Source: Oleiagrimonas soli (lineage in GTDB: Bacteria > Pseudomonadota > Gammaproteobacteria > Xanthomonadales > Rhodanobacteraceae). Taken from it: a DNA stretch of 64,000 nucleotides. Below are positions 18,435 through 27,270 of this stretch, one piece after another. A program made the position numbers and the translations under genes. The first letter of the stretch is position 1. Each line of letters starts with the position of its first letter. The notes beneath the pieces are model-generated. The model was given only the letters and a program-made list of their open reading frames with translations. It did no database searches and was not told the DNA's origin. The stretch is from contig NZ_KN196471.1 in assembly GCF_000761445.1 (NCBI RefSeq), positions 62,001 to 126,000 of the forward strand, read 5' to 3'.

Positions 18435-18565
18435 ACCCGTGGCGCGACGCCTTTGCTGCAACGGAAGGCAGCACCCTTGGCGCGACCGAAGGAAACGCTT
18501 AAGGGGCAGGGCGCCCGCGGCCGTACCCGCGGGAACGCCTTGGGTACGACCGGAGCAAGTGTTTC
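18435..18565 (+). repeat. Degenerate 24-base tandem repeats beside the REP element
   Basis: Successive diverged units of about 24 bases share a core like 'TTGGCGCGACCGAAGG' (near 18478-18493) and 'TTGGGTACGACCGGAG' (near 18540-18555). They resemble the better-preserved array at 43866-43982, and in both places the array follows a REP unit. No open reading frame in them has coding character. The resemblance between the two regions was judged by eye. Confidence 0.5.
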
Positions 18566-18585
18566 TGTAGCGGATTTCCCAGGCC

Positions 18586-18610
18586 CGTCGGAGCGCATGC
18601 CGCTCCGACG
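18586..18610. terminator. GC hairpin at the 3' side of hemB
   Basis: A 10-base perfect stem (18586-18595 and 18601-18610) with a 5-base loop lies 11 bases beyond the hemB stop, which is read from the right. There is no T-tract on either side, so it may be a transcript-end stabiliser or a factor-dependent stop, not a classical intrinsic terminator. Confidence 0.4.
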
Positions 18611-18621
18611 ACACGCAAAGA

Positions 18622-19791
<1,170 letters not shown>

Positions 19792-19905
19792 TCACGGAAA
19801 TTCGCTTGCTGTTAAAAGAAAATTAATCTACTGTAGATCAAGACGATGTAGCCTGATTTACAGTCCCATCCTAAGAACTGATCTCAAGTTACGGATTTGA
19901 TTGAC

Positions 19906-20364
19906 ATGTCCGCCTCGATCGCCCTGCTTTTCCTGATCGTGTTCAGCGCGCTGACGCTGGGCGTGTCGGTCAAGCGCATTCCCGAGGGACAGGTCTACAC
20001 GCTGCGCCGCATCGGCCAGCCTGCGCCGCGGCTGCTCCAGCCCGGCACGCACTGGGTCTGGCCGGTGCTGGAACACATCACTCACCGCATCAGCCTGGTC
20101 GGCCGTTCGCTGGAGCTCGACGGCAATGAGGACGACGCGCTGCGCGGCACGGTCTACTGGCAGGTGCTGGAACCGGAACGCGCCGATGCCGTGATCGAAC
20201 GCGCCGAAGCGCTCATCCGCGAACACGCGCAGCAGGCCGCACCGCAGCTGGCGTCGATCGAAGGCGACATGGCGCGCAATGCCGCGCTCAAGGACCGCCT
20301 CAACGCCGCGTTGGCCGAACACGGCCTGTTCGTGGCTCGCGCGCGCCTGCACGGACGCGCCTGA
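19906..20364 (+). CDS. Short SPFH/band-7-like membrane protein
   Basis: A 152-residue protein with one N-terminal membrane helix (about residues 4-22). A domain opening KRIPEGQVYTLRRIGQPAPRLLQPGTHWVWPVLE follows, in the style of stomatin/HflK band-7 proteins (a viral 'EGE...VxGxYxRxLxPGxHxxxP' pattern). It is shorter than usual SPFH proteins and lacks the long coiled-coil tail, ending in a short helical region. Function is unknown; membrane microdomain or protease-scaffold roles are only family possibilities. I chose the ATG at 19906 over an in-frame TTG at 19897. About 100 bases of unusually AT-rich DNA (19800-19905) lie directly upstream and probably hold its promoter. The gene precedes rsmG by 59 bases. 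Confidence 0.6.
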   Translation: MSASIALLFLIVFSALTLGVSVKRIPEGQVYTLRRIGQPAPRLLQPGTHWVWPVLEHITHRISLVGRSLELDGNEDDALRGTVYWQVLEPERADAVIERAEALIREHAQQAAPQLASIEGDMARNAALKDRLNAALAEHGLFVARARLHGRA

Positions 20365-20423
20365 GACTGGCATCCGTTCCTCGTCGCAGGGATACTTGTC
20401 GGTTCCACCCCACGGAACCGCGC

Positions 20424-21059
20424 ATGTCCCGCGCCGCACTGCAAACCCGACTCGACCAGGGCCTCGCCGCGCTCGGCCAGACCTTGTCCGACGACGTGCG
20501 CGCGCAACTGATCGATTACGTGGCGTTGCTGGCGCGCTGGAACGCGTCTTACAACCTCACCGCGGTGCGCGATCCTCTGGAGATGGTGACTCGCCATCTG
20601 CTCGATTCGCTGTCCATCGTGCCCTACGTCGAGGGCGCCACGCTGGCCGATGTCGGCAGCGGCGCCGGCCTGCCCGGCCTGGTGCTGGCCATCGTCGCAC
20701 CGCAGCGCGCGGTCACGCTGATCGACACCAACGGCAAGAAATCCCGCTTCCAGCGCGAAGCGGTGCGTAGCCTGCGTCTGGACAACGTCGAGGTGATCCA
20801 CGCCCGCGTCGAGCAGGTCGAGGGCACTTTCGATTGCGTCACCGCGCGCGCCTTCGCCAGCCTCGCCGACATGCTGACCTGGGGCGGCCACCTGCTCGCC
20901 GCCGACGGTCGCTGGCTGGCCATGAAGGGACGCCGTCCGGACGACGAATTGGCCGCGTTGCCGGACGGATTCCGGCTCGAACGCGAACACGAGGTGCCCG
21001 TGCCCGGCCTGGATGCCGAACGCCGCCTGCTGGTGCTCACGCGAACCGGCGCGCCGTGA
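20424..21059 (+). CDS. rsmG: 16S rRNA (guanine527-N7)-methyltransferase
   Basis: RsmG (GidB) methylates G527 in the 530 loop of 16S rRNA using S-adenosylmethionine. The 211 residues have the family start ([20 protein letters not shown]), the [19 protein letters not shown] segment, the SAM-binding loop [15 protein letters not shown] and the [13 protein letters not shown] region. Loss of this gene is known to give low-level streptomycin resistance in other bacteria. It lies upstream of parA-parB in the same direction, the arrangement seen near many replication origins (usually with mnmG before rsmG). Here mnmG is not in front; hemB and the SPFH gene are. Confidence 0.96.
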   Translation: MSRAALQTRLDQGLAALGQTLSDDVRAQLIDYVALLARWNASYNLTAVRDPLEMVTRHLLDSLSIVPYVEGATLADVGSGAGLPGLVLAIVAPQRAVTLIDTNGKKSRFQREAVRSLRLDNVEVIHARVEQVEGTFDCVTARAFASLADMLTWGGHLLAADGRWLAMKGRRPDDELAALPDGFRLEREHEVPVPGLDAERRLLVLTRTGAP

Positions 21060-21141
21060 TGGTACGCTTCCACTCCCTGTCCGTGCCGAACGCCGCCCTG
21101 CGCGCGGCGACGGACGCGACGGTCGACGCAGCGAGGGGACC

Positions 21142-21933
21142 ATGACGCGCATCATCGCGATCGCCAATCAGAAGGGTGGTGTCGGCAAGACCACCACCGC
21201 CGTGAACCTGGCTTCGGCGCTGGCCGAGGCCCGGCGCAAGGTGCTGCTGGTCGACCTCGATCCGCAGGGCAACGCCACGATGGCCTCGGGCATCGACAAG
21301 GACGACGTCAAGCCGAACGGCTGCGAAGTCCTGCTCGAGGAAGCGCCGATCGCGGACGCCATCCTGACCACCGAAGGCGGCTTCGACCTGTTGCCCGGCA
21401 ACGGCGACCTGACCGCCGCCGAACTCAAGCTGATGGACGCGATGGCGCGCGAATCGCGCCTGTCCGAGCAGCTGACCAAGCTCGGCGACCGCTACCACAC
21501 CATCCTCATCGACTGCCCGCCGTCGCTGCACCTGCTCACGCTCAACGCGCTGACCGCGGCCGACGGCCTGCTGATCCCGGTGCAGTGCGAGTACTTCGCG
21601 CTGGAAGGCCTGTCGAGCCTGCTCGACACCGTGCGCGCGGTGCAGCAGCGGCTCAATCCCAAGCTGGAGATCGAAGGCCTGCTGCGCACCATGTTCGACG
21701 TGCGCAACAACCTCGGCAACGAAGTCTCGGCGCAGCTGACCAAGCATTTCGGCGACAAGGTGCTGCGCTCGATCATCCCGCGCAACGTGCGCCTGGCCGA
21801 AGCGCCCAGTCACGGCCAGCCGATCAACCTCTACGACCGCGGTTCGCGCGGCGCGATCGCCTACCTGGGCCTGGCCGGCGAGATGATCCGCCGCGAGCGC
21901 AACGCGCAGAACGCGGCTTCCGCAACACACTAG
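21142..21933 (+). CDS. parA: Chromosome partitioning ATPase ParA
   Basis: A 263-residue ParA/Soj ATPase that, with ParB, moves newly copied origins apart. The deviant Walker A box [17 protein letters not shown] is at the N-terminus, Walker A' is [12 protein letters not shown], and Walker B is TILIDCPPS. The length is normal for chromosomal Soj proteins without a DNA-binding N-terminal domain. The ATG at 21142 follows GAGGGGAC. parB starts 13 bases after the stop, so the two are co-transcribed, probably together with rsmG. Confidence 0.96.
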   Translation: MTRIIAIANQKGGVGKTTTAVNLASALAEARRKVLLVDLDPQGNATMASGIDKDDVKPNGCEVLLEEAPIADAILTTEGGFDLLPGNGDLTAAELKLMDAMARESRLSEQLTKLGDRYHTILIDCPPSLHLLTLNALTAADGLLIPVQCEYFALEGLSSLLDTVRAVQQRLNPKLEIEGLLRTMFDVRNNLGNEVSAQLTKHFGDKVLRSIIPRNVRLAEAPSHGQPINLYDRGSRGAIAYLGLAGEMIRRERNAQNAASATH

Positions 21934-21946
21934 GAGACGGGTACCG

Positions 21947-22822
21947 ATGGCGGCCAAGAAACGTGGACTCGGACGCGGACTCGACGCCCTGCTCGGCGGC
22001 GACGACGCCTCGGCGGCGAGCAAAGACGGCAAGACCGACGGCGAGCTGCGCACGCTGCCGATCCAGCACATCGGCCCCGGCAAGTACCAGCCGCGCCAGC
22101 ACTGGAACGAGGACGCGCTGACCGAACTGGCCGACTCGATCCGCGCCCAGGGCCTGATCCAGCCCGTCGTGGTACGCGCCATCGGCCGCAACAAGTACGA
22201 ACTGATCGCCGGCGAGCGCCGCTGGCGCGCCGCGCAGAAGGCCGGCCTGTCCGAGCTGCCCGCGCTGGTGCGCGACGTGCCCGAGCAGTCGGTGCTGGCG
22301 ATGGCGCTGATCGAGAACATCCAGCGCCAGGAACTGACTCCGCTGGAAGAAGCCCAGGCGCTGGAGCGCCTGATCGACGAATTCAGCCTGACCCATCAGC
22401 AGGCCGCCGAAGCCGTCGGCCGTTCGCGCGCGGCGGTGTCCAACCTGCTGCGCCTGCTCGACCTGCCCGACGCCATCCGCACCCTGCTCGACGAGGGCAA
22501 GCTGGAAATGGGCCACGCCCGCGCGCTGCTGACCCTGGACGCGGACATTTCCACGCCGCTGGCCCGCCAGGCCTCGCGCATGGGGTGGTCGGTGCGCGAA
22601 CTGGAAGAAGCCGTGCGCCGTGCGCAGGCCAGCAACGGCAAGTCGGGCAAGCCCGCCAAGGCCGGGCCGCGCGATCCCGACGTCGAGCGGCTGGAAAACG
22701 AGCTGGCCGAGAAGTTCGCCACCCGCGTGCAGCTCGCGCACGGTCGCGGCGGCAAGGGCAAGCTGGTCATCCACTATCACAGCCTGGACGAACTGGACGG
22801 CATCCTCGGCAAGATGCGCTGA
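21947..22822 (+). CDS. parB: Chromosome partitioning protein ParB (CTP-binding clamp)
   Basis: A 291-residue ParB/Spo0J protein. It binds parS sites near the origin and spreads along DNA as a CTP-dependent clamp. Features in order: basic N-terminus (KKRGLGRGLDALLGG), which stimulates ParA ATPase; the CTP-binding region with GERRWRAAQKAGL and LIENIQRQELTPLEEAQAL; a helix-turn-helix (THQQAAEAVGRSRAAVSNLL); and a C-terminal dimerisation domain. I saw no sequence close to the parS consensus in this window, so its sites are probably elsewhere. Confidence 0.96.
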   Translation: MAAKKRGLGRGLDALLGGDDASAASKDGKTDGELRTLPIQHIGPGKYQPRQHWNEDALTELADSIRAQGLIQPVVVRAIGRNKYELIAGERRWRAAQKAGLSELPALVRDVPEQSVLAMALIENIQRQELTPLEEAQALERLIDEFSLTHQQAAEAVGRSRAAVSNLLRLLDLPDAIRTLLDEGKLEMGHARALLTLDADISTPLARQASRMGWSVRELEEAVRRAQASNGKSGKPAKAGPRDPDVERLENELAEKFATRVQLAHGRGGKGKLVIHYHSLDELDGILGKMR

Positions 22823-22860
22823 ATGCGCCGGCGACGATCCGTTCGAGGCAAGGGTGAAAG

Positions 22861-23403
22861 ATGAAACCGTCTGACCCGGTCCTAGAAGATGTGAACGCTC
22901 GACAGCATCAGTTCGAAGCCCTGACCCGCGCCCATGCCGCGGATCTGTTCCGTTTCGCCTGGTGGCTGTGCGGGCAGGAAGCCCTGGCCCACGATCTGGT
23001 GCAGGAAACCATGCTGCGCGCCTGGAAGAACATCGACAGCCTGCGCGACGCCGACGCGGCCAAGCCGTGGCTGCTGACCATCCTGCGCCGCGAGCACGCG
23101 CGTCTGTACGAGCGCAAGCGCCTGGATCTGGTCGAGCTGGAGGACAACGTTCCCGAGAACGCCGCCTGGGCCGATCCCGAGCGCCAGGGCCGTACCGCCG
23201 AAATCCGCCGAGCCATGTGGAAACTGCCGAAAAAATACCGCGAACCGCTGCTGCTGCAGACCCTGGGCGGCTTCAGCTGCGAGGAAATCGCCGCCGAGCT
23301 GGGCGAGAAGCCCGGTGCGGTGATGACGCAGCTATTCCGCGCCCGCCAGCAGCTGAAGGCGCTGCTCGACGACGACCGGGAGGCCGCGCATGGACTGTCT
23401 TGA
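22861..23403 (+). CDS. ECF RNA polymerase sigma factor
   Basis: A 180-residue extracytoplasmic-function sigma factor. Region 2 covers about 20-90 (AADLFRFAWWLCGQEALAHDLVQETMLRAW, here given for orientation in two parts: DLFRFAWWLCG and LVQETMLRAW). Region 4 covers about 118-170, with the helix-turn-helix FSCEEIAAELGEKPGAV. It starts 38 bases after parB with GGGTG 5 bases upstream. The next gene overlaps its last 14 bases and encodes a DUF3379-type membrane protein, the likely anti-sigma factor. The pair resembles the sigma/DUF3379 modules common in this order, whose stimulus is mostly unknown. Confidence 0.92.
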   Translation: MKPSDPVLEDVNARQHQFEALTRAHAADLFRFAWWLCGQEALAHDLVQETMLRAWKNIDSLRDADAAKPWLLTILRREHARLYERKRLDLVELEDNVPENAAWADPERQGRTAEIRRAMWKLPKKYREPLLLQTLGGFSCEEIAAELGEKPGAVMTQLFRARQQLKALLDDDREAAHGLS

Positions 23404-24130
23404 ATTCCGCCGCATCCTGACGGCCACGCCGCACAGCGACGATCCGGCCTTCGTCACGCACCGCCGCGAGTGCGCCGCCTGCGCCGCCGCCTGGGAGCGT
23501 GCGCAGGCGTTCGAGAACGAGCTGATGCAGGCGCTGACCGTACCGGTCCCCGAAGGCCTGGTCGACCGCATCCTGCTGGCGCAGACCACCGGCCGTCGCC
23601 AGCGCATCTCGCGCGGCCGGCGCATCGCGCTGTCGCTGGCCGCTTCGGTGCTGGTGGCGCTGGGCATCGGCGGCGTGGTCTGGCAGCAGCTCGACGCGCA
23701 TTCGCTGCCGGCGCTGGCCGTGGCGCACATGCCGCCGGAGATCGATGCGCTGAACCTGACCAAGCCGCTCACCGCGCAGGCCGTCGCCGCCGGATTCGCC
23801 GGCCGCAACCTGGCCCTGCGCGGCCCGGTACCGGCCGGCACCACCTACGTGCACGACTGCGAGGTCGGCACATACGCGGCCGTGCATCTGGTCACCCGCC
23901 GCGACGGCGAACCGGTGGTGGTGCTGTACATGCCCGACAAGCGCGTGGCGAAGACCAGCGACTTCGACCGCCACGGCTGGGTCGGCCGCGAGATGCCGAT
24001 GGGCACCGGCTCGCTGGTGCTGCTCACCGACCGCGGCACGCGCGCACCCTTCGACGCCGTCGCCGCCGACTGGCGCAAGGCCATCCAGGGACCGGGCGCG
24101 GACGCCGAGCACGCGCCGCTGGCGCCCTGA
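23390..24130 (+). CDS. DUF3379-type membrane protein, probable anti-sigma factor
   Basis: A 246-residue single-pass membrane protein. The short cytosolic N-terminus carries HRRECAACAAAW, a H-x3-C-x2-C motif as in zinc-containing anti-sigma domains. A helix at about 83-103 crosses the membrane. The periplasmic part has the family's LTKPLTAQAV region and an extended beta-rich end. It overlaps the upstream sigma gene by 14 bases and so should be made in step with it. It probably holds the sigma factor at the membrane until an envelope signal arrives. The signal is unknown. Confidence 0.82.
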   Translation: MDCLEFRRILTATPHSDDPAFVTHRRECAACAAAWERAQAFENELMQALTVPVPEGLVDRILLAQTTGRRQRISRGRRIALSLAASVLVALGIGGVVWQQLDAHSLPALAVAHMPPEIDALNLTKPLTAQAVAAGFAGRNLALRGPVPAGTTYVHDCEVGTYAAVHLVTRRDGEPVVVLYMPDKRVAKTSDFDRHGWVGREMPMGTGSLVLLTDRGTRAPFDAVAADWRKAIQGPGADAEHAPLAP

Positions 24131-24199
24131 ATCGGGCTAACGCCGCGCTGACATGGCCTCTGCTATGACTTCGCCCTCACGCAGGCGGAGGGCACGATC

Positions 24200-24580
24200 A
24201 TGCACGGCAATCCGGTGGGATGGTTCGAGATCTACGTCGACGACATGGCGCGGGCGAAGACGTTCTACGCGGCCGTATTCGGCATCACCTTCGAGCCGTT
24301 GAGCGACCCCAACGCCTCTGGCCTCGATATGCAGGCATTCCCCTCCGACATGGAACGCTATGGCGCCGGTGGCGCGCTGGTCCACATGGACGGCTTCGCC
24401 GCCGGCGGCAACAGCACGCTGGTGTATTTCGCCTGCGAGGACTGCGCGATCGAAGAATCCCGCGCGGCCGCCGCCGGCGGCACGGTGCAACGCGGCAAGT
24501 TGTCCATCGGTCCATACGGCTTCATTTCGCTGATCGTCGACACCGAAGGCAACCTGTTCGGGCTGCACTCCATGGCCTGA
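24200..24580 (+). CDS. VOC-family (glyoxalase/dioxygenase fold) protein
   Basis: A 126-residue single vicinal-oxygen-chelate domain protein. The opening GNPVGWFEIYVDDMARAKTFY and the later GPYGFISLIVDTEGNLFGLHS match the common 'PVxxFEIpvxDmxrAxxFY...DTEGNxxGLHS' VOC group. Substrate is unknown: this fold serves many metal-dependent reactions and also resistance proteins. GGAGGG lies 8 bases upstream of the ATG. It may be transcribed with the sigma/anti-sigma pair 70 bases upstream, though nothing in the sequence ties their functions together. Confidence 0.83.
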   Translation: MHGNPVGWFEIYVDDMARAKTFYAAVFGITFEPLSDPNASGLDMQAFPSDMERYGAGGALVHMDGFAAGGNSTLVYFACEDCAIEESRAAAAGGTVQRGKLSIGPYGFISLIVDTEGNLFGLHSMA

Positions 24581-24616
24581 GACGGCCTTCGGACACGCGC
24601 ACGAGCGAGCGCAAAA

Positions 24617-24645
24617 AAGCCGGCGCGAAAATGTCGCGCCGGCTT
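24617..24645 (-). terminator. Intrinsic terminator of the bufferin operon
   Basis: Perfect 12-base inverted repeat (24617-24628 and 24634-24645) around a 5-base loop. On the minus strand it is followed by a run of six T's, ideally placed 25 bases beyond the doxX stop. It can also act weakly on the convergent VOC gene. Confidence 0.9.
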
Positions 24646-24669
24646 CGGATGTTTCATGCATGAAGCGCG

Positions 24670-25158
24670 TCAGGCGTCGGTCGCGACCCGCGGCTTGAAC
24701 ACGCGCCCCAGCAGGGCGTCCAGCGACCAGCGCCCCGCACCCCACGCCACCAACGCCAGCAGCATCAGGCCCCAGGCCTTGTGGTCGGCGAAATCGCTGC
24801 CGATCAATCCGTGCCAGAAACCCTTCGGCCACAGCGCCGGGTACGAGATCACGGCGATGATGTTGTAGACGAACAGGAACGCCGCCATCAGCCGCGTACC
24901 CAGGCCCAGCGCCAGGAACCACGGCACGATCAGCTCGATCCAGGTGCCGAGGAAGGCGGCGGCCGAGGCCGACAACAACGGCACCTGGTATTCCTCGGAG
25001 AACAGATAGTGGGTGCCGGTCGGATCGTCGATCTTGACCACGCCGGCGCGCCAGAAGGCGATGGCGACGAACAGGCGGAACAGCAATAGGACCAGTGGCG
25101 CGAGGCCTTCGAGGAGGCCGGTGGTGCGCGCCCACAGGGGCAGGATGCGTGCATTCAT
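24670..25158 (-). CDS. DoxX-family membrane protein of the bufferin operon
   Basis: A 162-residue DoxX-family protein with about four membrane helices (about 17-37, 64-84, 88-108 and 127-144). DoxX proteins often close operons that encode MNIO enzymes and DUF2282 peptides (the bufferin and Hvf systems). There they are thought to help with membrane redox steps or product handling; the exact role is not settled. The visible motif RAGVVKIDDPTGTHYLF is typical. Its ATG overlaps the bufC stop by four bases, so it is translationally coupled. It is the last gene before a strong terminator. Confidence 0.88.
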   Translation of the reverse strand: MNARILPLWARTTGLLEGLAPLVLLLFRLFVAIAFWRAGVVKIDDPTGTHYLFSEEYQVPLLSASAAAFLGTWIELIVPWFLALGLGTRLMAAFLFVYNIIAVISYPALWPKGFWHGLIGSDFADHKAWGLMLLALVAWGAGRWSLDALLGRVFKPRVATDA

Positions 25159-25958
25159 GACAGCGGCTCCGGTGCGACCGCAGCGGTCGCGTGGACGGTG
25201 GGCGCGGCAAGCAGGGCGTGTTCGAGTACGGGCTGCAGCAGCGCGGGAAGTCGTGCGGGATCGGCCTCCGTACCTAGCGCATCGGCCAGACTGCGGCCCT
25301 CGCGCAGGATCTGCAGGAAACGGCCGACGTCACGCGGGATCGCCTGCATGACGATTCGCGTCGCGCGCCGCCACAGCAGCACGCATTGCGCGGCGCCCCG
25401 CGGGTCGGGCGCGTCGCCCTGCGGATCGTGCGCCCAGGTCCACAGATCCAGCGCCGGCACGGCGGCCTGCAGCACGCGCACATGCGGCTGCAGCGGCAGA
25501 TGCAGCGCCTCGGCCGGCACCTCGTCGAACGCGCGCAGCAGCGCTGCGGCATCGGGCGCGGGGTGTTCGGCCGCCAGCAACGCTTCCTGACGCAGCCATT
25601 CGAGTCGCGCGACGTCGCTCAGCCAGGCGTACCCGGCCAGTTCCGGCTGCGCGCCGAGGAAGTCCGCGAAGTCGCGGCCGAAATGCTGCAGGTTGCCGCC
25701 GTCGCTGCCGCGGCGCGCGGTGTAGCGCGTGGCCAGACCGTCGAAGCTGTCTTCGCCGATCAGCGCGCGCAGCGCCGGGAACACCGCCTCCAGCGCCTCG
25801 ACGTGGATGGCGTAACCGGCGTTGCGGTAGATGCGCAGCCGCGCCTGCGGATCGATGCCGCGTGCGGCGATCCACGGCGTCAGCGTCGGCGCGTCGCCCT
25901 CGATCAGGCTCGCGGCGAAGGCGCGCTGCAGCTCATGCAGGGACGGCGGCGCGTGCAT
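25155..25958 (-). CDS. bufC: BufC/HvfC-type partner protein (DUF2063 domain)
   Basis: A 267-residue protein of the HvfC/BufC family (N-terminal DUF2063). It acts with the MNIO enzyme in making metal-binding peptides, probably by recognising the precursor's leader region. The N-terminal domain (about 5-100) has the hallmark LRIYRNAGYAIHVEALEAVFPALRALIG stretch, cited here as IYRNAGY, plus LGAQPELAGYAWLSDVARLEW. The C-terminal domain (about 130-250) is the second HvfC domain. It starts inside the end of bufB (26-base overlap) and overlaps doxX by four bases. So it belongs to one tightly packed operon. Confidence 0.9.
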   Translation of the reverse strand: MHAPPSLHELQRAFAASLIEGDAPTLTPWIAARGIDPQARLRIYRNAGYAIHVEALEAVFPALRALIGEDSFDGLATRYTARRGSDGGNLQHFGRDFADFLGAQPELAGYAWLSDVARLEWLRQEALLAAEHPAPDAAALLRAFDEVPAEALHLPLQPHVRVLQAAVPALDLWTWAHDPQGDAPDPRGAAQCVLLWRRATRIVMQAIPRDVGRFLQILREGRSLADALGTEADPARLPALLQPVLEHALLAAPTVHATAAVAPEPLS

Positions 25959-26799
25959 GCAGATGCTCCGTGGCGATGCGGGCCTCGTCTTCGAGCACCG
26001 CGAAATCGGGCAGATCCTGATCCCATTCGATCAGGCTCGGTTTCGGACCGAAGCGCTGCACGGCAGCCGCGTACAGGTCCCACACCGCGTCGTCGACACG
26101 ACGGTTGTGCGAATCGATCAGCAACTCGCCGCCCAGACCCTGCTTGCGGGTGAAGCCGGCCAGGTGCATCTCGCCGACCCGCTCGCCGGGGATGCCGTCG
26201 AGAAAATCGAGCGGATCGAAGCCGTGGTTCACGCTGTTGACGTAGACGTTGTTGACGTCCAGCAACAGCCCGCAGCCGCTGCGCCGGGAAAGCTCGGCGA
26301 GAAATTCCCATTCGCGCAGTGTCGAATGCGTGAAATGGATGTAGCTGGAGACGTTCTCGACCAGGATCGTCCGGCCCAGCGTCTCCTGCACCTGCTGCAC
26401 GCGCTGGGTCATCAGCGCCAGCGCCTCCTCGGTGTACGGCAGCGGCAGCAGGTCGTTGTAGTGCCGACCGTCGATCGCGCCCCAGCACACGTGCTCGGAA
26501 ACCAGCCCCGGCTCGACCTGCGCGACCAGCGCACGCAGCTGCGCCAGATGCTCGGCGTCCAGCGCGTCGGCCGCGCCCAGCGACAGGCCCACCCCGTGCA
26601 GGCTCAACGGATAGTCCTCGCGCAACGCATCGAGCAATTCGCGATTCGGCCCGCCGGCGGCGAAGAAGTTCTCGCTGTGCAACTCGAAGAACGGCACCGC
26701 CGGCCGCCGCGCCATGACGTGATCGTGATGCGGGGCGCGCAGCCCGATCCCGACAGCCGTCGGAATCGGGCGCACGCACGGGGTGTGCGACAGCGGCAT
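25933..26799 (-). CDS. bufB: MNIO-family oxidase maturing the bufferin precursor (DUF692)
   Basis: A 288-residue multinuclear non-heme iron-dependent oxidative enzyme (MNIO, formerly DUF692). In characterised bufferin systems it converts cysteines of the precursor to thiooxazole-type heterocycles. The TIM-barrel metal ligands are visible: His68 (LHGVGLSLG), Glu102-His103 (SEHVCWG), Glu148 (LVENVSS), Asp181 with Asn183-Asn184 (LLLDVNNVYVN), His192 (NHGFD), Glu210 and His212 (GEMHLAGF), Asp229 and His231 (LIDSHN). So it should be catalytically intact. It begins 3 bases after the bufA stop and overlaps bufC. Confidence 0.94.
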   Translation of the reverse strand: MPLSHTPCVRPIPTAVGIGLRAPHHDHVMARRPAVPFFELHSENFFAAGGPNRELLDALREDYPLSLHGVGLSLGAADALDAEHLAQLRALVAQVEPGLVSEHVCWGAIDGRHYNDLLPLPYTEEALALMTQRVQQVQETLGRTILVENVSSYIHFTHSTLREWEFLAELSRRSGCGLLLDVNNVYVNSVNHGFDPLDFLDGIPGERVGEMHLAGFTRKQGLGGELLIDSHNRRVDDAVWDLYAAAVQRFGPKPSLIEWDQDLPDFAVLEDEARIATEHLHARAAVPA

Positions 26800-26802
26800 G
26801 AA

Positions 26803-27114
26803 TCAGCTCTTCTTCATCATGCCGTCGTGGCTCATCATCGCGCCGCCCGGCGAGGTCGAACCGCCGTCGAGCTTCTCGCACAGCCCGGCCGGCACCGCGA
26901 CGAAAGCGTTCGGATCGCGCGCCTTGGAATCCTGACCCGCACAGGAATGGCCCGGCGACTGGCAGTCGTTCTTGTTGGCCGCGTTGACGCCGTAGCACTT
27001 GACCAGCTTGTCGTGGCCCATCTTGTCGCCCGCATGCGCGCTCGCGGCGGTGCCGATGGCACCGGCGGCCAGCAGCGTCATCAGGGTCGATTTCAGAATG
27101 GTGTTGGCTTGCAT
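26803..27114 (-). CDS. bufA: Bufferin precursor peptide (DUF2282), secreted metal-binding RiPP
   Basis: A 103-residue DUF2282 precursor. Bufferins are ribosomal peptides that bind excess copper in the periplasm after MNIO modification. A Sec signal ends AHA-G (about residue 28). The core has four cysteines, Cys40, Cys51, Cys58 and Cys79, in the conserved frame KCYGVNAANKNDC-QSPGHSCAGQ-...-GLCEK. Of these the two middle ones are the expected modification sites by analogy with known bufferins. An extra C-terminal tail rich in Met, His and Gly (GGAMMSHDGMMKKS) looks like an additional soft-metal site. Start ATG 27114 follows AAGGGAG. It is the first gene of the bufA-bufB-bufC-doxX operon. Confidence 0.93.
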   Translation of the reverse strand: MQANTILKSTLMTLLAAGAIGTAASAHAGDKMGHDKLVKCYGVNAANKNDCQSPGHSCAGQDSKARDPNAFVAVPAGLCEKLDGGSTSPGGAMMSHDGMMKKS

Positions 27115-27270
27115 GGGTCGTCTCCCTTGGATTTTTCGGACGCCGGCACGGCGCCGGCATGCAAGGGGACCCGGACGCCTACGGATTCATTACACGCCTC
27201 GGCCGAATGGCCTGCGCCGAGCGCGTGCTTGCGCGATAATGCACAGCCGAACCCTTCGCGGAACAAGCCC

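Noticed and set aside
20366-22860. parS sites near parA-parB.
   Set aside because: No sequence close to the 16-base parS palindrome was seen by eye in the window; a computed search would be decisive.
22861-24130. ECF sigma/anti-sigma pair as partner of the STN-bearing siderophore receptor.
   Set aside because: The anti-sigma is DUF3379-like, not FecR-like, and lies 7 kb away behind parB.
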